Assembly: GCA_022266195.1 (NCBI GenBank)
Contig: WHVY01000009.1
Span: forward strand, 1,674,001-1,738,000
Direction: 5' to 3'
DNA: 64,000 bases
Source: Tetranychus cinnabarinus
Taxonomy: Eukaryota > Arthropoda > Arachnida > Trombidiformes > Tetranychidae
Notes under the pieces: model-generated
What the model saw: the letters and a program-made list of their open reading frames with translations, nothing else
Databases searched by the model: none
What the model was told of the DNA's origin: nothing
Position numbers and translations under genes: made by a program
Shown: one piece after another, positions 50,081 through 59,774 of the stretch
Layout of the letters: every line of letters starts with the position of its first letter
Numbering within the stretch: position 1 is the stretch's first letter

Positions 50081-50826
50081 TAATGTAAAAGATTCATTAT
50101 CGACTCTGATAAACCTAAATGTCTACTAATAATAACCAATAATCACTTGTTCCTTCAGGTTCAATCTATTAAAAGGACATTGAGCCAAAAAGGTTAGACT
50201 TGTCCGTGTATCAAGTCAAATTGTTTGGACTTTAATTTAATCAGGAAAATTATTGACTAGACAGATAATAATTTCCCATGCAAGTGACTTTAACTGACAA
50301 ATAAATGAATTACTAACATAATATCAATATACAGTATTTTTAGTTTGGAAAAGTCTACTTTTTCAAATGAAAAGTCATAATCTTCGCACAGATTTAAGTT
50401 TCTTCAGATTCAACCTTTTTAATTCCTCCGTTTTCAAAAGAAAAAGTCCTTTTTGCCATTGAAAAAGTCGGTTTCTAAAATCGGACGGAGCTTGCACTGT
50501 TTTACACGAGACAAAGTTTAAGTTCACAAACTGCTCATCGGGTATCTTAAGGGATTGAAGCTAAAGACTTTTCAATTGCATTTCAATTTCAATTGTTAAC
50601 CTTTACGCTTTTTCTCATATTTGTTGAGTAAGTTATTTCAGATTAGCGATTTTAATCTTATTAGATACTTAATAGAATTAGTTTCACTCAGATTTGCATC
50701 CACAACTGACTAAAATTAAATTAAAATTTCATGAACAAAAGTTGAATTAAATTTGACAAAATCAAATTTCATATTGAATCCTCCTCAAAAGACTGTTAAT
50801 AACTAGCTGGTAATGAGTAAATTATA
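50081..50826. other. Intergenic DNA left of the transposon nest
   Basis: AT-rich; contains several TTTTTCAA/TTGAAAAAG short inverted words near 50420-50480. No gene seen. Confidence 0.5.
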
Positions 50827-52225
50827 CAGTAAGCTACCAGATAATGAGAATACCTTGAAATAGCTTATTCGCACAACATCGTTAAACTAAGAGTAAATTT
50901 CGTAATAATAGAGTATTTTTTAATCATCAAAATATTCAAAAGTAATTTGTTCAATGAACTCTTCTTGAGAACAACAATTATAGCTTAACTTTTTCAAATT
51001 AACTGATAGATCAACATCAGATGTAACATTAGAGCAATGGTTATCATCAATAGACAGTCTTTTATATCCAAAATGAGACCAACAATTTTTTACAGTTTCT
51101 TCTTGAACGGATATCCAAGCTTCATCAATCCACTTGATTGAATTGAGTAAATTTATAGTTTTAACAAATTGAATTAGTTGGGCGACATTATTGTCGAGTA
51201 AATAATTAATAAAGAGATTTAAATATTTGGCCTTAAATGAGTGAATAATACCACCATCGAGAGGTTGAGTCATTGCTGTGGTTGATGGTGGTAAAAATTT
51301 GAAGGTAATCATGGCGAATTGGTTAAAGTTAACATTGTGACCGAAAAATTATCTAAAATCAGTAAAAATTTTTTGTTATCAAGAATTAACTTATTATGCC
51401 AATCGGTAAACCATTTTTCAAAAATATTCCTGTTCATCCAGGCATTTTCTTGAGCAATATAATCAACATTTAAATTTTCAAAACAACCAAAATAAAACAC
51501 CTTGGTTTCACTGATCTTCCAATAATCAATGTTTTCATTTTGAATCCATTTATACAAACGCGAAAAAGAATCAAAACTCTCTCTTTGAAAATCTTATAAC
51601 CTCCGTCCTCAGTTTTTGAAATGAAATAAGTTTTGATTGGTAACTGTCTCCAAAATAAACCTGTCTCATCACATTTAAAGATGAATTCATCTTGGCAACT
51701 GATCAAAATCCTTGGTATTTCAATTTTTTCCATTGGTCCACTAATTCATTATCAATTAATTTTTTCTCGCCTGAAATGGTTCCTTTTTTACTTTTGCCCT
51801 TTCTGAATCTAAGAAACCATTGGTGGGAACACTTCAAAACATCTCTTCCAATCGATCTTGCTATTTCGACGCCTTATGCCTAATCAATTTTGCACTCAAT
51901 GGTAATCCTATATCCGAGCATCGATTGATAAATTTCTTTACAAGCTTGTCATGATTAATAATATTTTCGTCTTTTACCAACCTGAAAAATAGTTAAAAAA
52001 ATAATTAATTCAACTTGATCGCATATATTGCAACAAAAATATCTTACCTTGATCTGTTTCCCAAGCCCTGGCATAAGCTTCTCTGATTGATTCAGAATTT
52101 TGTTTGCACCGAAATACAGTGGCTACTGACACTTTAGATTCTTGTTTCACATCGTTATAAGATAAACCATTATTTAATTTATTAATTAAATTTTCTTTTT
52201 TTACATTTAAGTTTCTTCTTGGCAT
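50827..52225 (-). pseudogene. Decayed pogo/Tigger-like transposase
   Basis: Minus-strand remnant of a pogo-superfamily DNA transposon. In order it shows a Psq-type DNA-binding start (MPRRNLNVKKENLINKLNNG, 52225), an intron at about 51983-52046, a CENP-B-type segment ending WFLRFRKGKSKKGT, then the DDE domain: KCDETGLFWRQLP (first Asp), LIIGRSVKPRCF, QENAWMNRNIFEKWF, LLILDN (second Asp) and FLPPSTTAMTQPLDGGIIHSFKAKY. The frame breaks at about 51480-51560 and again near 51310, so it is inactive. A TA followed by CAGTAAGCTACCAGATAATG at 50825 may be its downstream end; the other end was not found, because the long-arm element starts at 52224. Confidence 0.85.
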
Positions 52226-54253
52226 TTTCAAATTAGGGAGCAATAGGTCCACAGTCACCAGATGAGGGTCACCAACAGCCGAGTGTAAGTGAAAAATTGT
52301 CGATAATTTATTATGTTAACCTCCATTATTATACTAAATTATATATTTCAGCATTAATTTGAAAAAATTGTTGAGATCACTTTGACACTACTGTCAGACA
52401 AATGTATTTTTCGCCTTACTTAATTGATGCGTAGGGTACATAATCTATCAGTTAGTTAGTTAAAAACAAGCAAAACAAAACTGCATTACAAAAATTATAT
52501 AAAATCAGTTTTGGATGGGGTTCGGTAAAAGGTCGTACAGTGCAATAATCTGTTAAAATGATATGCACTAGTTATAGTTTTCATGCAATAGAATTAATTA
52601 CAGCGATAAATATTAATTTCGTCCATTTTTGGTTTGAGTAATGTTTGGCCATGTTTTTCCTTCTTTCGGTTTGCGGTTTCGCCTTTCAACACAAGCTGGT
52701 TTTATTTTTTTCGCGGAAACTTCCCGTTTATTCATGTGGCGGACTATAGTTTGCCTATCATCAGCCCGGGATGGTTGCTCACAATACGCATAAGCGTAGA
52801 CAACTGCACCTCTTTTAGCAATATTGAGGGTTTTCAATTCTTTCCCAGGCGGAACATGCGCGACTTTTTCAATTGTCGATATAACATTTTCATTTTGCTT
52901 TCGAATTGTTACACCCATGATAAACAAGTTTGTTGTATTAAAGAAATTTGATTTAATATCAGACGATTAAATTGTAAACAAGCGCGCAGAGAAACTGTCA
53001 CTGCACAATCTTTACTTTGAATAGTAATATCCTCTTTCAATGATTTGATATTTTTGACCTAATTTTTTTTATCTTGATATGGGCTCATAAAGGATTACAT
53101 ACATCCACTTCAGGCGGGCTAATTAGATTAATTTTCATAAATAAATGCGTTAAAAATGTATCCTTCAAGTGAAAATGAAAGGAAAAGAAATGAAGATTTG
53201 TTTTGTGTTGAAAAATATTACAACTAATATTGTGGTTAATTGACTAATGTTAGTCCAAGAACCGTTTTACGGGTGAAAAAACGATTAAAAACTGGCCAGT
53301 CAATCAAAAGAAAGCCTGGATCCGGAACAATCCCCTACTTTAAATTTTGCCGATAGGAGGCGTCTCGGTCGAATTGTTCAAAATTGCCCAGTTTTATCTA
53401 ATTACGAGTTTATTATCAAAAAACGAAGTGATAGTTTCTCTGCTCGCTTGTGTAATTGAAATTCAAATATAAAACAGTTAAAATAAGATGAAAAAGCTTA
53501 CATCTTTGATATAAAAGGAGTGACTAGTTCAGACAAATCACATTTACTGCAATCACCCTCATTACTTAAGCGCCCTCTGTATAACGCCTAACTATTTCGA
53601 GACAGCTGTTTTAAGCGGTTTTTTCGCTAAACTCTCGCTTTTACCTATCATTTTGTTCTTAATCCAAGTGTTGTTCAAGTATTGTTTTTATACATAAAAT
53701 AAATGGATAAATCTCAAAAGGTTAGTATTTTATGACTTTTCCCTTTTCGAAATAGAAATTAATAATTCTATTGTATTCTTTACTTCTTTCTACTTACAGG
53801 ATGACTTTCGAATCAGTGGAGAGTTTCAATACCCAATAAAAGTTCAACACAAAGCCATCCTTCCAAATGGAGACATTATATACAAGATAAAAGTTTTACC
53901 TCATTATGAGCATTTATGTCATTTAAGAGCTCAAGACGAGGAATTAACAGTGAAAAAAGCAGTTGCTGGTGTTCCGACGGTGGATCAATTCCATAAACCA
54001 GACAAGGTCCTAAAGGTGAAATACCTCTGTCCATATTGTAAACAATATTTTAGTACACGAGAAGTTGTTCTAAGGCATTGCAGTTCGAGAGTTGGGAAAA
54101 ACGGAGCTGTCAATCCACCTGCTTGCGATGAACGCGTCGAGCAGGAGCCGGAGGCTGATGGAAAGTACGCGCCTCCGCGGCTTGAGCCGATAAAAGTTAC
54201 CTTTATTAATTGCGACAGCTCTTGTCCTAAGTGCAAGAAAACAGGTTCACCAT
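52224..54253. repeat. Long inverted arm, left (outer element)
   Basis: 2030-base arm of a large palindromic element. It pairs with 57590-58318 plus 62402-63702, also 2030 bases in total, so the arms carry no net length difference; only scattered substitutions were seen. The outer end reads ATTTTCAAATTAGGGAGCAA; the inner end is in GGTTCACCAT. The arm contains an outward ORF (52613-52927, minus) and an inward spliced ORF (53703-54270, plus, running past the arm). It abuts the Tigger remnant. No direct target duplication is visible at the outer ends. Confidence 0.92.
52613..52918 (-). CDS. Arm-encoded small basic protein, left copy
   Basis: Outward-facing ORF in the inverted arm, 101 residues from MGVTIRKQ (an in-frame Met three codons upstream at 52927 gives 104). 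The product is identical to that of the other arm (62999-63313). It has a mixed first half (STIEKVAHVPPGKELKTL, VVYAYAYCEQPSRADDR) and a basic end with KREVSAKKIKPACVERRNRKPKEGK. No family recognised. Two identical copies could reflect recent duplication or function; it could also be one exon of a longer gene. Confidence 0.5.
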   Translation of the reverse strand: MGVTIRKQNENVISTIEKVAHVPPGKELKTLNIAKRGAVVYAYAYCEQPSRADDRQTIVRHMNKREVSAKKIKPACVERRNRKPKEGKTWPNITQTKNGRN

Positions 54254-54270
54254 TTAAGCCTTCAAATTAA
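53703..54270 (+). CDS. Inward spliced zinc-finger-like ORF in left arm
   Basis: Two exons: 53703-53720 (MDKSQK) and 53800-54270, joined by a 79-base GT-AG intron in frame; 162 residues. One Cys2His-type finger is seen, YLCPYCKQYFSTREVVLRHC, and a later CPKCKK pair near the end. The frame stays open for 16 more codons after the stop at 54268-54270, reading an acidic stretch DDSESDTEASAE, so this stop is probably a recent nonsense change at the tail. The finger layout recalls that of the 261-residue protein in the inserted MULE (CRFCGKTFARKDGADTH), and both genes start just inside an element end and point inward. Function unknown; a transposon accessory DNA-binding protein is one possibility. 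Confidence 0.65.
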
Positions 54271-54790
54271 GCTATTCCTGAAGATGACTCTGAGAGCGAT
54301 ACTGAAGCTTCAGCTGAATAAATCATTTCATCTTACTCTTAATACTTCATTCATTTTATTAACAAGTTAAAATGTTATATTTAATGCTCTAGAATCAAAA
54401 TTAAGTGAAGAATACATCGCGAGACCTAATAGCAATTTGTTAACTCACAATATAATGAAGCGGTGAGGTGGCTGTACTGCCAAGTAAATGCAGAGCCTAC
54501 AGTTCATTCATCACAAATTAGGTGCACTCCAACAAGTGTTTTACGCTACAGTAGAATAAAAACAGATTTGATTGAATATGAATATGCTGGATATATCCCG
54601 CTTGAGTTTTACCAAACCCCAGCCAAAGACATAACAATCAAAACAGTGTCGCTACGCTATGAAGGGGGAAAATCACCTAACACTAGAAACTTTCCGATCA
54701 CTCTGTACTCAGGTGCCGTAATAAATGCAATACATTAATGATGAAAATGATAGTTATATAAATTGTTAACTGATTTTCGATTCTAAAATT

Positions 54791-54846
54791 TGCCACTTAA
54801 CCTTAGGTTGTTCTCAGGCACGAGAACAACCTGAGGTCAAGTGACA
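54791..54846. repeat. Near-perfect hairpin
   Basis: A 25-base stem, TGCCACTTAACCTTAGGTTG... against its complement, with three mismatches and a six-base loop (AGGCAC). It could fold as RNA or be a tiny MITE. Confidence 0.75.
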
Positions 54847-55240
54847 ATAGTAACATAGTTAAGAACAATACATGTTGACTATCATTTATTATTTTATCAT
54901 GTTTTACAAGCCTGTAAAAGTTTGGTGATAGAATTTAATTTCAGCAGATTTACTCAATATGCTGAAGAGAAGTTTCAAGATTGAAGTTATCACTAGTGCC
55001 GCCTAGTCAGTGTCTAGTCATCAGTGACATGCGTAATTGATGTAAAAATCTAGACAGTACACTGACAGTGCTGTCAAATTTCTTTCAATCTAAGAAATTA
55101 TATTGAAATCATCTAGGAAATGACAAAAATTGTTATTTCAACGTTTTCATTATTAAAGATTATTTTGTTGGAAGAAAATTTATTCATATCAATGTAATTG
55201 TAGTGATAATTGATAAAAAATGAAGTGATAATTGAGAAGA

Positions 55241-55256
55241 TTGACAGTACTGTCAA
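55241..55256. repeat. Perfect 16-base palindrome
   Basis: TTGACAGTACTGTCAA. A related, imperfect TGACAGTGCTGTCAA occurs at about 55063-55077. Could be a protein-binding site in the element core; role unknown. Confidence 0.6.
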
Positions 55257-55680
55257 AAGGCGGGCTTCTCAGGATATGGACTCCCCAAGTTAAAAATTGG
55301 TTTCCTTATTTTAAGCTATTATCCATAAATTAACTAATAAAAGAATACAGTCTGCAGATAATTATCTACAAACCATCATCTCACGTTGTTTTCGGTTACA
55401 TTATCGACCTGAGACAATAGATAATGAAATCGAATGTAATAAATTTTATTACTGCAACTTTGAACAAAAGTTTGACATAAATCGACTGTCGGTTAAATAA
55501 ATTTAAAAATTATGATATGTTGAATTTGCATGTTTGACATGTTCTCGTCTTAGTTTATCAAGTTGTTTCAAATAATCCACTGAAAAAGATCAATCGAAAA
55601 AACAAATTAGTTATCGAAAATAAGGGAAAAATTTAGATTTCCATTTCAAGAAGCCCATGCAGTTGCGAAACACCGACTCA

Positions 55681-56560
55681 ATCAAGATTAACAATTTTTA
55701 CGTCTGGGTCCCTCATTGCATTTTTATATTTTTCACCAGCTTTTTTAGCTACAACCAAATGAGTAGTTTTTTTAGTAGGATTAATTTGCGTTATTGTATC
55801 TGCAGTATCAAAATCGTATCGATCCAAATCAAACCGGTTTGCCAGTTACCGCCGTTGCTCACAACCATTTTTCTAATGCTTGTTCGAACCTGTTGGCTAA
55901 ACTGAAAGAAATAAAACGTGACAAATAAAAATAGGGAAATTTAAATTTTTCAAACTTATTGCTGATCCACAAATATTCATTCCTGCAAATACAGGTAGGA
56001 CTAAGTCATCCAACTGAGGGGATCAGAAATGTCTTCTCTCTTTTCCAGCATTTAAATGCCCATTCAGGCAGCATCACAGGCTTGTTTGCTTTCCTAAAAA
56101 TGCTCTTTTTTAGTGTTCCAGTTTGAAGCAAACAAGAGTTGTCTTTGCATATAGTGCTGGTGCAAAAGTACCACCCATCGAACGAACTTTTCTCCTGATT
56201 TTAGAAACAACTGAATGATCTGAATTACCAGAGAATGTTAAAGATACTTTTTTCCTACAAGTACTGGCGATGTGAGGATGCTGGAATGAAAGCAAGTCTT
56301 TAGGCTTTCTTGGATTTATTGAGAGCAAGGCAAAAGCTTAGACTTTTTTTGGATTTGAGAAGAGAAAACTCGCTAGATTTAAAACAATCCAAAACTATAA
56401 CAGGTGAGATCTTTTCATCAATTTCTGAAACATCAATCCAGCGAGGATTAAACACATCGCTCGAAAGCGAGTTTTAGGCTAATGTTAGTATATCAGAGTT
56501 TTGTGATTTGAGGAAAAATATTTTAAACAAACGGTCTTTTGCTGGATCTTCTTCAGTAAC
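55681..56560 (-). pseudogene. Broken BRCT-like coding fragments inside the outer element
   Basis: Minus-strand pieces in different frames. At 55681-55837 one frame reads TTHLVVAKKAGEKYKNAM and then RDPDVKIVNLD, followed by a stop where BRCT domains usually have Trp; a preceding piece in another frame reads KMVVSNGGNW. At about 56110-56250 another reads KVRSMGGTFAPALYAKTTLV. Both resemble BRCT domains (GG turn, T-T/H-L-V strand, K-x-A helix, IVN-x-D-W end). Upstream, 56335-56560 keeps long open stretches with one stop (TEEDPAKDRLFKIFF; NPRWIDVSEIDEKISPVIV). Together they suggest fragments of a host repair or phosphatase-type gene with BRCT domains that was captured and decayed. The exact source is not recognised. 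Confidence 0.4.
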
Positions 56561-57581
56561 AAAAGGTAAAGCACCTGGAGATGGTGTATAGACTTTTCAA
56601 TAAAAATCAAAAATTAGTTTTAAGGGCGAAAAATTGAGAATCGAATAAGTCACTGGAAAGAAAATAAATGCAAAGGCGGAGTGCGAATGTGTAAATCGTC
56701 ACAAAATCTGAATTGCCGGTACCGATTGCCGGCTGTTCACCAAACCCCAGCCAATTTAATTTCAATTATTTATTGCTTTATCTTAAGAGACGGCATATAT
56801 ATTTTAATACATAAATTAAAGAGGAAATTTTACGAAATAAAGAAATTCATTTTTGAAATTGCGCCCAGTGTGCTTGGACAATTTTCTGCACAGTTGGCGG
56901 CATTGAGATCTCTAGTTTTTTGCTTGCAACAGGTCTGCACAAGATTTTTGATTTTTGATTCTTGTTTTTAGGAGTCAGCTTCTCTGCACAAATCACAGCT
57001 ATGCGCTTATGGTCTAATCAGGCGAAGTAGGTAAAGAAATTGATTGCTTAAATTTCAATTCGTCTGAAATGCATATATAATCTATTGTCAAGTCTAATAA
57101 AGTATCAATATTTTCTGGTGGATTATCATATCGAAGTTGGGATTTATCCGAAAAAATAAACCCTTTTTGCAAAAATTTTGATTGTAAAATAGCCGACTCT
57201 AGTTAGGCGAGACATTACAGATGATCCTTTTACGTCTTATCGGTATAAATGACTGGCAGGTGCGAAAAAGGTTTAAATAATTTACCTAGTGAATATTTTT
57301 GTCGATTACTGATCTATTTGAAATCCACATTCTTCAACATCTAGTGAAATCGAGTGATCCATAAGTACTCGGGAATGGTACACTTCTTTTTTATACAGTC
57401 CAATACAAGAGTGTCAATGGCCATTTCTTAAGAGGGCTTGATGGCGTCTTCATCAATATCAACAAATTTTAAGATAAAGAAAAGCATAATATTATTTTGA
57501 TAATGATAATTTTATTTTTATCTTCAAAATTTGCCGGCTGTAAAGAATAACACCATTTAATCAAGTATAATTTCATTTTAG

Positions 57582-58140
57582 TCATTTAGATGGTGAACCT
57601 GTTTTCTTGCACTTAGGACAAGAGCTGTCGCAATTAATAAAGGTAACTTTTATCGGCTCAAGCCGCGGAGGCGCGTACTTTCCATCAGCCTCCGGCTCCT
57701 GCTCGACGCGTTCATCGCAAGCAGGTGGATTGACAGCTCCGTTTTTCCCAACTCTCGAACTGCAATGCCTTAGAACAACTTCTCGTGTACTAAAATATTG
57801 TTTACAATATGGACAGAGGTATTTCACCTTTAGGACCTTGTCTGGTTTATGGAATTGATCCACCGTCGGAACACCAGCAACTGCTTTTTTCACTGTTAAT
57901 TCCTCGTCTTGAGCTCTTAAATGACATAAATGCTCATAATGAGGTAAAACTTTTATCTTGTATATAATGTCTCCATTTGGAAGGATGGCTTTGTGTTGAA
58001 CTTTTATTGGGTATTGAAACTCTCCACTGATTCGAAAGTCATCCTGTAAGTAGAAAGAAGTAAAGAATACAATAGAATTATTAATTTCTATTTCGAAAAG
58101 GGAAAAGTCATAAAATACTAACCTTTTGAGATTTATCCAT
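57582..58140 (-). CDS. Inward spliced zinc-finger-like ORF in right arm
   Basis: Mirror copy of 53703-54270. Exons 58140-58123 and 58043-57582 with a 79-base intron. The product is the same as the left copy up to CKKTGSP, then ends SK and stop, because the arm homology ends there and core sequence takes over. The two arm genes therefore point toward each other across the core and differ only at the tail. Confidence 0.6.
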
Positions 58141-58318
58141 TTATTTTATGTATAAAAACAATACTTGAACAACACTTGGATTAAGAACAAAATGATAGGT
58201 AAAAGCGAGAGTTTAGCGAAAAAACCGCTTAAAACAGCTGTCTCGAAATAGTTAGGCGTTATACAGAGGGCGCTTAAGTAATGAGGGTGATTGCAGTAAA
58301 TGTGATTTGTCTGAACTA
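57590..58318. repeat. Long inverted arm, right, inner part
   Basis: 729 bases that pair with 53525-54253. It ends at the 11-base target site TGTCTGAACTA (58308-58318), beyond which the inserted MULE begins. Confidence 0.92.
58308..58318. repeat. Target-site duplication of the inserted MULE, left
   Basis: TGTCTGAACTA, repeated directly at 62391-62401. The intact left arm has it once (as TAGTTCAGACA at about 53525-53535). 9-11-base duplications are normal for Mutator-like elements. Confidence 0.92.
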
Positions 58319-58417
58319 CAAGAAGATAAAACCCAAACAGCTCCATCTTCTGATTGGCTGTTAAAAAGTCTGTTGCACATGCTCTAATTGTTGTTATTTA
58401 TGTTTGTTTTTTGAATC

Positions 58418-59628
58418 ATGGTGAGTGTTTTTTTAATTAATTAGTAATTAATCATTAATTAACCCTTTTTTGTGAGTTTTTTTTTTCCAGGCCAGCCCAC
58501 CTCCCAACCAGGACTCAAATATGTCCACCACCTCCACCACCACCATCACCAACCAAGAAACACCTGTTATGGCAGTAAGTACTGTTTTTTACTTCGAACT
58601 CTGACTCGATAATTAACTAATTTTTGATTTCATCTTTTTCTTTCTGCTTTTCAGATATCTTTACAGTTTCCGCCACCAATTGACCTGGACGATCCTTCTT
58701 CAGGACCCAGTACTGGTCGTGTAAGTGTTTTTTAATATATTTTAAACCCCCTTATACCCACTGATTTAATTTTTTCGAGTTTTTTGATTAACTGTTTGTT
58801 TTTTCATCTTTTTTTTTACTTGTTTCAGCGTCCTGGAGGCGTCCCACCACTACCTCCTCCACCCAGCTCCTCTGAATCCTCTTCATCATCATCAGAGGAT
58901 GACCAGGTATGTTTATTGATATTGAAACTTAACAATTTTTTTTCTTTTTTATGAATTAATAACATTTTTGTTTCTTTCAGGAATCTGATCATGAAGCTTT
59001 TGAGCTTCCACCCGTCCCTCCACAAAAGACCTGTGGCTCAGGGTTGCCCAAAGCTCAGGTGGGCCAGGCCGATTACCCGGTGAGCAAAATCCTCAAACGA
59101 GGATATGCTTACAATTCAAAGCTGAAGCGCCGGGTAATCGGCAATCTGGTCGAGCATGAGCCCCTCATCTATTTTGATGAGGAGCTTGATTGCCCTGATT
59201 TGGAGCCTGAAAGTTATGTAAGTATCTTTTCGCTGAAAATTCATGGAATTTCGCACACTTATTATCTAGACATTCATTTATATTAATTCATGTTTTCTTT
59301 TTCGTTTCAGGGTCCAATTGCTACTGGCAAAAAAGGCCACCGGTGGGCTCATCTTGCTCCAGCCGAACTTGCGGCGGAGGAAGAGAAGATGAAGAAGAGG
59401 AAGAAATGGGGCATCGACCCCAAAACACCTTGCCGTTTCTGTGGCAAAACATTTGCTCGCAAGGATGGGGCCGATACCCATGAGCGGGACACCTGCACTG
59501 AGCCTGGTGCCCCTCATCATGTTTGTGGCTCGGACCCCGAAAAGCCCTGCCCAACCCCTTGCATTGGTCCTCGAGTCTGGGTTCGATCCGCAGGCAAACC
59601 AAGAGGAAGGAAACCCAAAAATCCTTAA
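58418..59628 (+). CDS. MULE accessory protein: Pro/Ser-rich with C2H2 finger
   Basis: Six exons: 58418-58420 (only the ATG), 58491-58574, 58655-58720, 58829-58906, 58981-59217, 59311-59628. All introns are GT-AG and all are phase 0; 261 residues. The N-terminal third is low complexity (Thr run STTSTTTIT, PPLPPPPSSSESSSSSSEDD). A basic middle (KRGYAYNSKLKRRVIGN) is followed by an acidic patch and a Lys-rich stretch KMKKRKKWG. A finger CRFCGKTFARKDGADTHERDTC and further Cys pairs (VCGSDPEKPCPTPC) follow, and the end KPRGRKPKNP resembles an AT-hook. It probably binds DNA or zinc as an accessory to transposition; no known family was recognised. An ATG-only first exon is unusual. Confidence 0.75.
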
Positions 59629-59650
59629 ACCCCCTTAAACCCCCTTATTT
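59626..59650. repeat. C-run tandem motif 1 of the MULE
   Basis: TTAAACCCCC repeated twice directly after the stop codon of the accessory gene. Related doublets occur at 60637-60661 and 61962-61986. See findings. Confidence 0.7.
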
Positions 59651-59774
59651 TTTATTTCCGTTTTTTTCTATTTTTCTATTTGTTTTTCAATTAATAGAGT
59701 ATTTTGATAATGATAAAAATTCATTATTTTTGTAATAAACAGCTTTTTGAACATAAAAATGTTTTATTAACAAT

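Larger units (their letters stand above)
54254..57589. mobile_element. Core of the outer element between the long arms
   Basis: About 3.3 kb bounded by the inner arm ends. No transposase was recognised. It holds a strong hairpin (54791-54846), a perfect 16-base palindrome (55241-55256), broken BRCT-like coding pieces on the minus strand (55681-56560), and a 91-residue ORF of unknown kind (54463-54738, plus). The word CCAAACCCCAGCCAA occurs twice (54611 and 56743). The core looks like a decayed or rearranged cargo. Confidence 0.6.

Noticed and set aside
53985..54236. ORF antisense to the arm finger gene (also 57607-57858)
   Set aside because: Mirror pair that follows from the arm identity; the spliced sense model carries the Cys/His motifs.
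52613..54270. The outer element as a Polinton/Maverick or viral element
   Set aside because: No polymerase B, integrase, ATPase or capsid-like protein could be seen in arms or core.
59278..59602. Minus-strand ORFs across the MULE accessory gene (59278-59520, 59321-59602)
   Set aside because: The plus-strand model has six exons with proper splice sites and finger motifs; these are shadows.
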